From NCBI GenBank assembly GCA_012735465.1, contig JAAYHJ010000050.1, positions 27,148 to 91,147 on the forward strand: DNA of 64,000 bases, written 5' to 3'. The translations under genes were made by a program, and so were the position numbers. This stretch comes from Clostridiaceae bacterium (GTDB lineage Bacteria; Bacillota; Clostridia; SK-Y3). Below are positions 11,708 through 19,926 of the stretch, piece after piece (position 1 is the first letter of the stretch; each line of letters begins with the position of its first letter). Under the pieces are notes generated by a model. That model was not told the origin of the DNA, did not search any database, and was given only the letters and a program-made list of their open reading frames with translations.

Positions 11708-12828
11708 TGAGATTGAGAGATAGCGACCTCTTTAGATTTATCGTATTCGTACTGATCCCGCTTATAGTGATTGTTATCTGCGGATTTAGCAGCGGTAGTT
11801 ACTATGCCGGGCTGGTCAATCTGTTCGGCATAAATGTTATCCTTGTTGCAAGCCTGAACCTGGTCAACGGGTTCTCCGGCATGTTTTCCATGGGCCATGC
11901 AGCCTTTATGGCAATAGGTGCCTATGCCGCAGCCATACTGACATTGCCCGCTAACCAGAAGCTCATTTCCATGCCGGGACTTCCTGAATGGCTGATTTAC
12001 ATGAAACTGCCCTATCCGGTGGCGCTGATAATAGGAGGTATTCTGGCTGCCATTGTTGCTTTGCTGATAGGATTTCCTGTTTTAAGGTTCAAGGGACACT
12101 ATCTGTCAGTGGCTACCATCGGTCTAATTGTTATTGTCCGTGCTGTGCTTGACAACGAGGATCAGCTGACTAACGGGGCAAGAGGCGTAACCGGCCTTCC
12201 GAATTACGCTTCCACATGGATCATCTTCGGCACAGCGGTAATTTGCCTGTTTATTCTTTACCGCCTTATAAGAAGCTCTTACGGTCGGGGACTAATCGCC
12301 ATGCGGGATGATTATGTGGCGGCCCAAACCATTGGCATCAATCTGACTACGAAGAAAATATCAGCTTTCTGCATAAGCGCTTTTATGGCCGGTGTGGCAG
12401 GAGGACTTTGGGGCCACATGCAGAGTGTTATTTCCGGTAAATTCTTCTATATTGATGCCAGTTTTAAAATCGTAGAAACATCAATCATCGGTGGAATGTC
12501 ATCTTTAAGCGGAGCTGTGGTAGGTTCTTTGCTGATGACTTTCATACCGGAGCTTTTAGCCCCCCTTGAAACCGGGATAGAGGTATTCGGGATAAGACTG
12601 CCGGAACTGTACGGTGCTTCAAACCTGATCATGGCCGCCCTTTTGATCGTGATTATCATATTCCGGAGACAGGGTATTATGGGATACAGCGAAATTATCA
12701 CAGAAAGCCTGTTTTCCGCAAAGACCTACTCAAGCGTATTGAAGAAGTCGGAATACAAAAAGCTTTGCGACATTGTTGCATATAAGATTAAAGTATTTAG
12801 ATCCCGTCTTAAATCAAAAGGTGCATAG
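11707..12828 (+). CDS. livM: ABC importer permease, LivM type
   Basis: Second permease subunit (373 aa). LVNGFSGMFSMGHAAFMAIG and TNGARGVTGLP are LivM signatures; the conserved cytoplasmic-loop region includes IGINLTTKKISAF. The start overlaps the livH stop (TGATG). The C-terminal tail after the last membrane segment is unusually long and basic (KIKVFRSRLKSKGA). Confidence 0.9.
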   Translation: MRLRDSDLFRFIVFVLIPLIVIVICGFSSGSYYAGLVNLFGINVILVASLNLVNGFSGMFSMGHAAFMAIGAYAAAILTLPANQKLISMPGLPEWLIYMKLPYPVALIIGGILAAIVALLIGFPVLRFKGHYLSVATIGLIVIVRAVLDNEDQLTNGARGVTGLPNYASTWIIFGTAVICLFILYRLIRSSYGRGLIAMRDDYVAAQTIGINLTTKKISAFCISAFMAGVAGGLWGHMQSVISGKFFYIDASFKIVETSIIGGMSSLSGAVVGSLLMTFIPELLAPLETGIEVFGIRLPELYGASNLIMAALLIVIIIFRRQGIMGYSEIITESLFSAKTYSSVLKKSEYKKLCDIVAYKIKVFRSRLKSKGA

Positions 12829-12899
12829 TTCTCAAATTTATTTGAGAATGGCAATAAACAATCAAATATTTAAAATTAAAAAAGAAAGGAGTAGGTAAA

Positions 12900-14063
12900 A
12901 TGAGAAAATTACAAAAAGTATTAACTCTTTTACTGATTCTTTCGTTGGCGGCTTCACTGGCGGCTTGCGGAGGAGGTAAAAAGGCCGACACTATCAACAT
13001 TGGAGCTATTTATAACGTGACAGGCGGTCAGGCATCACTAGACAAGCCATCCCTCAATGGTTTCAAGTTGGCAGCGAAAGAAATCAATGAAAAGGGAGGA
13101 ATAAAAGGCAAAAAGATCAATGTTGTTTCCTATGACGGAAAAACAGACCAGGCGACCGTTGCCAATAACACTAAAAAGATGATTGACGTGGACAAGTGCG
13201 TTGTTGTGGCAGGACTCTCGGATTCCAACTATGCTTTGGCTGCAGGAAATATTTGCCAGGAAAAAGGAATTCCGTTCATCACATCAGGTGCTACGCTTCC
13301 GACACTTCCGGACCAGGTAGGAGAATTCGCGTTCCTTGCTCCTTTTGGAGACAATATTCAGGCTTACGCCTGTGCGGACTTTGCAATTAACGATTTAGGC
13401 CTGAAAAAGTGCTATTTGTTAATTGACCAGTCCATGGAGTTTACCAAGACGCTGGCTCACTTCTTCCAGGAAAGATACATAGCCAACGGCGGCGAGATTG
13501 TCCTTACTGACAACTACATGAACAAAGACCCCGACTTTTCGGCTCAGATAGACAGGTTCCTTGCATCTAACAGCGGCGCTGAAATCATTTTCATATCCGG
13601 TGTTCCCGATGACGCGGGTGTTGTTGTAAAACAGTTCAGGGACAAGGGCGTTACCCTCCCGATCATCAGCGGTGACGGATTCGATACTCCGCTACTTATT
13701 GAAGTGGCAGGGGCAGCTGCCGACAACACTTATGTAGGAACCCATGCTTCCATGGAGAACCAGGATCCCAAGGTCCAGCAGTTCATCGAAGCTTATAAGA
13801 AAGAATATGGCACCGCTCCTGAAAATGCATTTGCAGGACTTGGATATGATACCATGTACCTGATTGCCGATGCGTTGAACCGTGCTACCGATATTAACGA
13901 TCCCAAAGCTATCCGCGACGCTATTGCTGCTACACAGAACTTGGCAGGCGTCACCGGTACGGTAACATATAAAGATGGAAGCCGTGTACCTGTCAAGTCG
14001 GTAACCATCAACAAGGTTGAAAACGGCAAGTTTGTATTTATAAAGGAAGTATTGCCTGAATAA
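12900..14063 (+). CDS. Substrate-binding lipoprotein of the LivJ/K family
   Basis: Extracytoplasmic binding protein (387 aa) of the importer, anchored as a lipoprotein: signal peptide with lipobox LAAC, Cys23. The mature part begins TINIGAIYNVTGGQASL and has the type I periplasmic-binding fold typical of leucine/amide-binding proteins, including GIKGKKINVVSYD and FAGLGYDTMYL. AAAGGAG precedes the ATG. The ligand cannot be told from the sequence. With the creatininase and asparaginase genes immediately downstream, an amide, cyclic amide or asparagine-like compound is as plausible as leucine. Confidence 0.88.
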   Translation: MRKLQKVLTLLLILSLAASLAACGGGKKADTINIGAIYNVTGGQASLDKPSLNGFKLAAKEINEKGGIKGKKINVVSYDGKTDQATVANNTKKMIDVDKCVVVAGLSDSNYALAAGNICQEKGIPFITSGATLPTLPDQVGEFAFLAPFGDNIQAYACADFAINDLGLKKCYLLIDQSMEFTKTLAHFFQERYIANGGEIVLTDNYMNKDPDFSAQIDRFLASNSGAEIIFISGVPDDAGVVVKQFRDKGVTLPIISGDGFDTPLLIEVAGAAADNTYVGTHASMENQDPKVQQFIEAYKKEYGTAPENAFAGLGYDTMYLIADALNRATDINDPKAIRDAIAATQNLAGVTGTVTYKDGSRVPVKSVTINKVENGKFVFIKEVLPE

Positions 14064-14126
14064 TAGAACTGCCGTAAAACTAACTAATCAAGCACAATTT
14101 CGTGCTCAGAAAGGGTGGGTTGTGAT

Positions 14127-14897
14127 ATGGCTAATCATGAATTACTTAAACTTACAGCAAATCAAGTAAAAAAAGGTAACTACAACAAGGCGATTCTGGC
14201 TATAGGATCCTGTGAGGCCCATGGACTGCACCTGCCGGAAGGTACGGACACGCTTGTGGCATATAAGCTGTCCTGCATGGTAGCTGACAGGGTAGAGGGA
14301 CTGCTTGTTCTGCCACCTATTACTGTTGGCTACAGCGGGCATTATGACACGTTCCCCTTTACCATTACTTTGTCTTATGATACGGTTACCCAGGTAATCT
14401 ATGATATCCTGGAATCCGTATTGAGGAACGGAATAAACAGGATTTTCCTGATGAATGGGCATGACGGGAATATAGCTCCAATTGAAATTGCCTCCCGCAA
14501 AATTAAAGAAAAATATCCTGATGCCCGGATTGCGGCCCTGCCCCAGTGGTGGGTGACAGCAGGGGAACTCCTTCCTCCGGATACCTTTGAGGTATGGAAC
14601 GGGCTTGGACATGGCGGTGAAGGAGAAACTTCCATTGTATATTACCTGTTCCCCGAATGGTGTGAAAAGGAGCTTGCTACCTGCGTAGTTCCGGACCACC
14701 TTCCTGACAAGATCGAGATAAAATGGGATTTTGCCGAACTTACCAACACCGGGAATACGGGCGACGCCACAAAAGCCACTGTTGAAAAGGGAGAAAAGAT
14801 GACCAAGGTATTGGTTGACTGCGTTGTTGATGCAATTAAAAAGCTTGATGCTGTAAACTGGGACTACAGTTCCACAAATGCAGCGTCCAAGCTGTAA
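14127..14897 (+). CDS. Creatininase-family amidohydrolase
   Basis: A 256-aa metal-dependent hydrolase of the creatininase/creatinine amidohydrolase family (PF02633), which opens cyclic or linear amide bonds. GSCEAHGLHLPEGTD (metal ligands Glu, His, Asp) and MNGHDGN are the family motifs, and GLGHGGEGETS supplies further active-site residues. The ATG at 14127 follows AAGGGTGGG; the in-frame GTG at 14115 is too close to it. Located 63 bp behind the binding-protein gene and before a terminator, it is probably the last gene of the importer operon. The substrate is unknown; true creatininase activity is only one option. Confidence 0.85.
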   Translation: MANHELLKLTANQVKKGNYNKAILAIGSCEAHGLHLPEGTDTLVAYKLSCMVADRVEGLLVLPPITVGYSGHYDTFPFTITLSYDTVTQVIYDILESVLRNGINRIFLMNGHDGNIAPIEIASRKIKEKYPDARIAALPQWWVTAGELLPPDTFEVWNGLGHGGEGETSIVYYLFPEWCEKELATCVVPDHLPDKIEIKWDFAELTNTGNTGDATKATVEKGEKMTKVLVDCVVDAIKKLDAVNWDYSSTNAASKL

Positions 14898-14916
14898 TCG
14901 GATGTTCAGCCGAGGG

Positions 14917-14946
14917 AAGGACTGTCTGCATAAGACAGTCCTTTTG
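14917..14946 (+). terminator. Terminator of the importer operon
   Basis: AAGGACTGTCT and AGACAGTCCTT form a perfect 11-bp stem with a 5-nt loop, followed by a short T run. Confidence 0.85.
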
Positions 14947-15060
14947 TCACTTTTATAAAAAAAGTGTTTTTAAAACGGCTGTTTTTTGCTGCGGAAACCC
15001 ATGATGTTTTCTGAAATTTATATTAAGCGATATATGCGGCATAAAGATGGAGTGAAAATT

Positions 15061-16074
15061 ATGAGAAAAAAAGTCTGTATGATTCATACCGGCGGAACTA
15101 TCGGAATGGCAAGGACGGAACATGGGTACGCGCCCAAGGAAGGCTTTTTCCGTTCAGCCCTTTCCAGGATAAGCGAACTGGACCATCCGGAGGTGCCGGA
15201 ATTCGACCTGGTTGAATACAGCCCCCTGCTGGATTCTTCAAATATTTCCTTGCAGGAATGGGTGAAAATAGCCAGGGATATTGAAGACAAATACGACCGG
15301 TACGACGGATTTGTCATTTTGCATGGAACAGATACCATGGCATATACGGCTTCAGCCCTTTCCTTCATGTTGGAAGAGCTCACAAAGCCGGTGATTCTGA
15401 CAGGCTCGCAGATTCCTCTTTGCGAGGTAAGGTCTGATGCCAGGGACAACCTCATCACCGCCCTGATGATAGCCGGCAATTATAGGGTTCCTGAGGTCTG
15501 CCTGTACTTTAGCAACAGGCTTTTCAGAGGCAACCGCTCCACAAAAGTCAGCGCCGATGGCCTGATAGCTTTTGATTCGCCGAACTATCCGTCTCTTGCG
15601 GATGTTGGCGTCAGAATAACTCTGAACGAGAGACTTATAAGGAAAGCCGGAAGCGGTCTGAAACTTACCGAGTTCAGTGACCATCAGATTGCTGTGCTGA
15701 AGCTGTTCCCGGGGATACAGTATGAAGTGTTTGACAAGATAATTACATCCAATTTGAAAGGCCTTGTGATTGAAGCCTTTGGTACAGGGAACATACCGGA
15801 AAACCATGGAGCTTTTCTTAAAATACTGGAGAAAGCCAGGGAAAACGGCACTGTCATTGTGGTATGCTCCCAGTGTCTGAAAGGTTCGGCCATAATCGGA
15901 GAATACGCGGCAAGCCGTGACCTGGCCAAAGCAGGCGCCGTAAGCGGGTATGATATGACCGTGGAGGCTGCGGTAGCCAAGCTTTATTATCTTTTCAGCA
16001 AGGGATATGACCTGGAAACTGTGAAAAAACTAATGGAAACTGATTTGAGAGGGGAACTGACCAGGCCGCAGTAG
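15061..16074 (+). CDS. ansA: L-asparaginase, type I (cytoplasmic)
   Basis: Hydrolyses L-asparagine to aspartate and ammonia in the cytoplasm. The 337-aa protein starts RKKVCMIHTGGTIGM, where Thr13 is the expected nucleophile, and has the second signature HGTDTMAYTASAL with its catalytic Thr-Asp pair. No signal peptide is present. The ATG at 15061 has GGAGTG upstream; an in-frame start at 14986 would add 25 residues without a ribosome binding site. It has its own upstream terminator and downstream terminator, so it is probably monocistronic, yet its position next to an importer and a creatininase-family enzyme suggests a shared nitrogen-scavenging role. Confidence 0.92.
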   Translation: MRKKVCMIHTGGTIGMARTEHGYAPKEGFFRSALSRISELDHPEVPEFDLVEYSPLLDSSNISLQEWVKIARDIEDKYDRYDGFVILHGTDTMAYTASALSFMLEELTKPVILTGSQIPLCEVRSDARDNLITALMIAGNYRVPEVCLYFSNRLFRGNRSTKVSADGLIAFDSPNYPSLADVGVRITLNERLIRKAGSGLKLTEFSDHQIAVLKLFPGIQYEVFDKIITSNLKGLVIEAFGTGNIPENHGAFLKILEKARENGTVIVVCSQCLKGSAIIGEYAASRDLAKAGAVSGYDMTVEAAVAKLYYLFSKGYDLETVKKLMETDLRGELTRPQ

Positions 16075-16101
16075 TGCGGGTCCTTTTGGACTCGCATTTT
16101 T
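16075..16101 (+). terminator. Terminator after ansA
   Basis: TGCGGGTCC-TTTT-GGACTCGCA, a 9-bp stem with one G-T pair, followed by TTTTT. It begins directly after the ansA stop codon. Confidence 0.9.
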
Positions 16102-16201
16102 CGTTTTTGGCCAAATTAAATAAGCTGCCACACAATTACTATTTGTTAATTGTGCAACAGCATTGATTTTTATTAAAGCTATATGTTTGCGCAAACAGTT
16201 C

Positions 16202-16290
16202 TGGTGCCGAAGGCGGGAGTCGAACCCGCACCTGGGGTAAACCAGACTGGATTTTGAGTCCAGCGCGTCTGCCAATTCCACCACTTCGGC
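16202..16290 (-). tRNA. tRNA-Leu, anticodon CAA
   Basis: The minus strand gives GCCGAAG / CTTCGGC acceptor arms, a long variable arm of the class II type, GGTTCGACTCC in the T arm and the anticodon loop CTCAAAA, which reads UUG codons. Discriminator A at 16205 and an encoded CCA at 16204-16202 complete an 89-nt gene. Confidence 0.96.
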
Positions 16291-16313
16291 AAATACTTGT
16301 GAGAACATTGTTA

Positions 16314-16342
16314 ATTATACAGTATGTGATTAAAAAAAGCAA
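16314..16342 (-). promoter_or_regulatory. Promoter of tRNA-Leu
   Basis: On the minus strand TTGCTT (16342-16337), a 17-bp spacer and a perfect TATAAT (16319-16314), about 24 bp before the mature tRNA 5' end. Confidence 0.7.
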
Positions 16343-16463
16343 TAGTTTTTTTGAAAAATGTATTATGTTTTCATTATAAACTAATAAAATTATCATTGAA
16401 AATAGAATATTAAATAGTTTTGTAATAAATTTATGTTACAATAACTACAATTTGTTGTCCGTA

Positions 16464-16492
16464 TTGAAATCATATGAAATAATTGGTAATAT
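16464..16492 (+). promoter_or_regulatory. Probable promoter of aroC
   Basis: TTGAAA (16464-16469), a 17-bp spacer and TAATAT (16487-16492), with AGAGGTGAT and the aroC start 40 bp further on. The boxes are the same hexamers as in the GH95 promoter. Confidence 0.55.
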
Positions 16493-16531
16493 ATTTTGGA
16501 GAATAATTAACTTAGAGGTGATCATTGGAAA

Positions 16532-17677
16532 ATGTTAAGATATCTTACTGCAGGTGAAACTCATGGAAAATGCTTAGTGGCAATTATAGAAGGGATGCCT
16601 TCTAATGTACATATAGATGTAAATAAGATCAATGGCCAGTTAGCCCTCCGGCAAAGCGGGTATGGACGTGGCGGAAGAATGAAGATTGAGAAGGATGTGG
16701 TTGAGATATTGTCGGGGGTAAGAAATTTTAAAACATTAGGAAGTCCGATAGCCCTGAAGATTGAAAATAAGGATTGGAAGAATTGGGAAAGTATAATGAG
16801 TGATAAAGAAATTGTTCATGACAGGATTGTAACCAAGCCAAGACCGGGACATGCAGATCTTAGCGGATGCTTAAAGTATCAGCATTTGGATATACGAAAT
16901 GTGCTGGAGCGGGCAAGTGCCCGGGAAACGGCAATCCGGGTTGCAGTTGGCAGTGTGGCACAGCAATTTATCGAAAACTTTGGTATTAACATAAAGAGTC
17001 ATGTTGTCTCGATTGGTACCGTTAAATCCTCCGTTACGTATGATTCGGAAAAATTTGATGAAGCAGTGGCCAATTCACAGCTCCGTTGTGCCGATCCGGA
17101 AGCAGAGGCAAGAATGATTGAGTATATTAATGAGGCTAAACAACAGGGCGATTCGGTCGGAGGGGTGTTTGAGGTCATTGTAACAGGACTTCCGGTAGGC
17201 CTGGGAAGTTATGTGCACTGGGACAGAAGGTTGGACAGTCGTATTGCTGCCGGTTTGATGAGCATACAGGCAATAAAAGGAGTGGAGTTCGGATTGGGCT
17301 TTGAGTGCTCAAAGCTTCCCGGTTCAAAGGTGCACGATGAGATATTTTATTCAGAAGAAAAGGGATATTACAGGAAAACCAACCATGCCGGAGGAATAGA
17401 GGGAGGGATGACCAATGGAGAAGCTTTGGTCGTCCGTGCTGCTATGAAACCAATTCCTACTTTATATAAGCCCCTAATGAGCGTAGATATTCACTCAAAA
17501 GAGGCATATGAAGCAAGTATAGAAAGGTCCGATACCTGTGCGGTTCCGGCTGCCAGTGTGGTAGGTCAGGCAGTGGTTGCTTGGGAGATTGCCTTTGCGT
17601 TGGTAGAGAAGTTTGGTGGGGACAGCCTGCAGGAAATGCAGCAGAATTACGAAAATTATATCAGGTTGCTTGGATAA
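16532..17677 (+). CDS. aroC: Chorismate synthase
   Basis: Last step of the shikimate pathway: removes phosphate from EPSP to make chorismate, using reduced FMN. The 381-aa protein begins MLRYLTAGETHGKCLVAIIE and contains RPGHADLSGCLKY, ERASARETA and NHAGGIEGGMTNGE, all conserved flavin- and substrate-binding signatures. AGAGGTGAT lies 8 nt before the ATG. No other aromatic-pathway gene is nearby. The ECF sigma gene starts 40 bp after its stop and may be co-transcribed. Confidence 0.98.
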   Translation: MLRYLTAGETHGKCLVAIIEGMPSNVHIDVNKINGQLALRQSGYGRGGRMKIEKDVVEILSGVRNFKTLGSPIALKIENKDWKNWESIMSDKEIVHDRIVTKPRPGHADLSGCLKYQHLDIRNVLERASARETAIRVAVGSVAQQFIENFGINIKSHVVSIGTVKSSVTYDSEKFDEAVANSQLRCADPEAEARMIEYINEAKQQGDSVGGVFEVIVTGLPVGLGSYVHWDRRLDSRIAAGLMSIQAIKGVEFGLGFECSKLPGSKVHDEIFYSEEKGYYRKTNHAGGIEGGMTNGEALVVRAAMKPIPTLYKPLMSVDIHSKEAYEASIERSDTCAVPAASVVGQAVVAWEIAFALVEKFGGDSLQEMQQNYENYIRLLG

Positions 17678-17717
17678 GCAATACTATTCAATTCCTAACA
17701 AGGGAGTGATCCAGACA

Positions 17718-18311
17718 ATGAGTCACGAGAAATTGTTAATTCAAAAATGTAAAAATGGTGATGTGGAAGCCTTTGAGCAGCTGATTGAGAGCTATCAAAA
17801 GAAGGTTTTTGGTATAGCTTTTAGGATGTTAGGAAATACCGAAGATGCTTCGGATGTTGCCCAGGAAGTTTTTCTAAAGGTATTTAAGTCCATCACCAAT
17901 TTTAAAGAAGAATCTTCCTTATCAACTTGGATTTACAGGATAGCAACAAATGTATGTCTGGATGAGATTAGAAAAAGGAAAAAGGCAACGGTTGTGTCCA
18001 TTAACTCTACCATCCAGTTGGAAGACGGGGAAATTGATATGCAGGTTGAGGACCAAGGCCCACACCCTGATGAAATTGTTGAAAGAAAAGAATTAGAGAA
18101 TGAAGTAAAAAAAGCTATTGAGCGCTTGAATAATGAACATAAAATTGTTATTATTTTGAGAGATATTCAAGGATTGTCCTATGATGAGATTGCTGATATT
18201 CTTCAATGTTCATTAGGTACTGTAAAATCTCGCATCAACAGGGCCCGGAATTCTTTAAAAAACATACTATTAAAAAGAAAGGAACTTTTAAATGATTATA
18301 ACGTCAAATAA
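17718..18311 (+). CDS. ECF-type RNA polymerase sigma factor
   Basis: A 197-aa sigma-70 family group IV factor. Region 2 covers about residues 20-90 (VFGIAFRMLGNTEDASDVAQ, then VFLKVFKSI) and region 4 about 130-185 (IQGLSYDEIADILQCSLGTV, then KSRINRARNSL); region 3 is absent, as in ECF factors. AGGGAGTG lies 9 nt before the ATG at 17718. A zinc-finger anti-sigma factor gene follows 19 bp later, giving the usual sigma/anti-sigma pair that senses envelope stress. Which ECF group it belongs to (SigW-like is likely) cannot be settled by eye. Confidence 0.93.
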   Translation: MSHEKLLIQKCKNGDVEAFEQLIESYQKKVFGIAFRMLGNTEDASDVAQEVFLKVFKSITNFKEESSLSTWIYRIATNVCLDEIRKRKKATVVSINSTIQLEDGEIDMQVEDQGPHPDEIVERKELENEVKKAIERLNNEHKIVIILRDIQGLSYDEIADILQCSLGTVKSRINRARNSLKNILLKRKELLNDYNVK

Positions 18312-18330
18312 ATGAAAGGAGGGCTGATTG

Positions 18331-19569
18331 ATGTTTAGTTGTGAACAGGCAAGGGATAGGATGTCGTTGTATATTGATAAACAACTGCAAGGCATTGAGT
18401 TGGCTCAATTTGAAGAGCATATACAGGCATGCGAGCAGTGTAAAAAGGAACTGGATTTTTTGCAGTCGGTTGTTAAAATATGCAATGACATGGAAGAAAT
18501 TGAATTACCTGCAAATTTTAAGCAAGAGTTGCATGAGAAACTTGTACAAGTAAAGCATAAAACACCTCCTTGGTATTTAAACTGGCGAATATACTCTGGG
18601 TTGGCGGCAGGAATACTATTGGTATTTTTGTTGAATTTAAAGTTTCTTGCACCTCTATATAAATATGAAAAGGCTTATGTGAATGATGCTCAGTTAAGTT
18701 ATGATACGGTCGGGATATTAGCCCAGGAAGCACAGGAGAAGGCTTCGGGGGATGCACAGAGTGAGTTGGATGCAGGATACGAGAAAAAGGTTTACAAAGA
18801 TGAAAAACCGCCGGAAAAAATAAATGATGCCGTAGCCTTTTCAGCGCCTATATCGGAAGATGTTGTCAGAGAGGTTGCACCGGAGGAAGTTCCTGATAGG
18901 CAGTCTTCTGGGGATGAATCGGTTAGAAATAGGTCCATTGATGGAGCATCGGAAGAGGAAGCGGTCCAAAGACAAATTGGGCCGACAAGTGAAAGAGCGG
19001 CCGCTTTGCCAGATGAACAACCGGATGATGCGGGAATTAAAACTCAAGGATTAGGTGGACAGGTAAGCCCATCCTTGTATGATGAGAATGCTCAGGTTTG
19101 TTGCAGTTTAAATGGAGATAATAAGCCTGTTATTTCATATAAAGCCATTGTAAAAGTAAAAAAAGAAGAGTTGAATGTATTATGGGAGAAGATTCAAGAT
19201 AAACTGGCGGAATATGAGGGTCAATACAAGGTTATCAATAAATCGGGTATTCAGGTAATACGGGTTTCAAAGGAAGTTTATTCCGAATTGGAGCAATATA
19301 TTAAATCAACGGGTATTAAGTTAACGGTCAAGACCGTGGAACAAGATGAAACGGATAATTATAAGAACTTGGTTGATAAATCCAATAGACTGGGTGAACA
19401 AATATCTGAGATGGAAGAAAAGTTAAATAAAGCTACTACGCAGGAAGAAAAGAATGCTATACAAAAACAAATTGCAGAACTTATAAAGCAGCAGGAAAAC
19501 CTTAAAAATGATATTTGGGAACTGGAAGATTCCAGGGATAAGTATTCAATATATTTAGAAACTATTTAA
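18331..19569 (+). CDS. Membrane anti-sigma factor with zinc finger and DUF4349-like sensor domain
   Basis: Predicted to hold the preceding sigma factor at the membrane until a signal arrives. In 412 aa the order is: cytoplasmic zinc-binding anti-sigma domain with H30-x3-C34-x2-C37, one transmembrane helix near residues 88-110, a long acidic, low-complexity extracellular linker (about 130-240), then a region (about 255-412) resembling DUF4349 with a coiled coil at EQISEMEEKLNKA. The ATG at 18331 follows AAAGGAGGG; a TTG just before is an alternative. The linker length suggests regulated cleavage outside the membrane, which is an inference. Confidence 0.85.
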   Translation: MFSCEQARDRMSLYIDKQLQGIELAQFEEHIQACEQCKKELDFLQSVVKICNDMEEIELPANFKQELHEKLVQVKHKTPPWYLNWRIYSGLAAGILLVFLLNLKFLAPLYKYEKAYVNDAQLSYDTVGILAQEAQEKASGDAQSELDAGYEKKVYKDEKPPEKINDAVAFSAPISEDVVREVAPEEVPDRQSSGDESVRNRSIDGASEEEAVQRQIGPTSERAAALPDEQPDDAGIKTQGLGGQVSPSLYDENAQVCCSLNGDNKPVISYKAIVKVKKEELNVLWEKIQDKLAEYEGQYKVINKSGIQVIRVSKEVYSELEQYIKSTGIKLTVKTVEQDETDNYKNLVDKSNRLGEQISEMEEKLNKATTQEEKNAIQKQIAELIKQQENLKNDIWELEDSRDKYSIYLETI

Positions 19570-19602
19570 AAAGGATAAGCCGCAACGGTTTATCCTTTTT
19601 TA
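19570..19602 (+). terminator. Terminator after the sigma/anti-sigma pair
   Basis: AAAGGATAAGCCG and CGGTTTATCCTTT pair over 13 bp with one G-T pair around CAA, followed by T residues. Confidence 0.92.
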
Positions 19603-19730
19603 TTTAGAAACTTATACAAAAATATGATTATATAGGTTATAATATAAAATGGCATGTAAAACATGGACTCATAAAAGCAGAATCGGCTATGCAAGCAGCT
19701 TATTTTGATGTATTTTTTACGGAGGTTTAT

Positions 19731-19913
19731 ATGAGTTTTGTTGGTGTTATAGATAGGATTGAAGATGGAAATGCCTATATAATCATAGAAAATGGGATGT
19801 TTGAAATTTCAGTCCCAATTCAGCTTATACGCGACACGAATTATAAACAAGGTGATCGTGTAACGGTAAAAATATACAAACATGGTATTGACAATGAAGT
19901 AAGTATTTCTTAA
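19731..19913 (+). CDS. Small DUF3006-like protein
   Basis: A 60-aa protein beginning SFVGVIDRIEDGNAYIIIE, followed by a VP-x-IRD and a GDRVTVKIYK segment. The pattern (VDRIE, then A-hydrophobic-E, then P and G-D) fits the small beta-barrel family DUF3006 (PF11213), of unknown function. ACGGAGG precedes the ATG at 19731; a further in-frame start at 19689 has none. It ends 13 bp before polA and is likely co-transcribed. Confidence 0.7.
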   Translation: MSFVGVIDRIEDGNAYIIIENGMFEISVPIQLIRDTNYKQGDRVTVKIYKHGIDNEVSIS

Positions 19914-19926
19914 GGAGATTTTTTTT

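Noticed and set aside
16184..16197. Palindrome TGTTTGCGCAAACA downstream of tRNA-Leu
   Set aside because: It could help 3' processing or termination, but it has no loop and no clear T run; too little to call.
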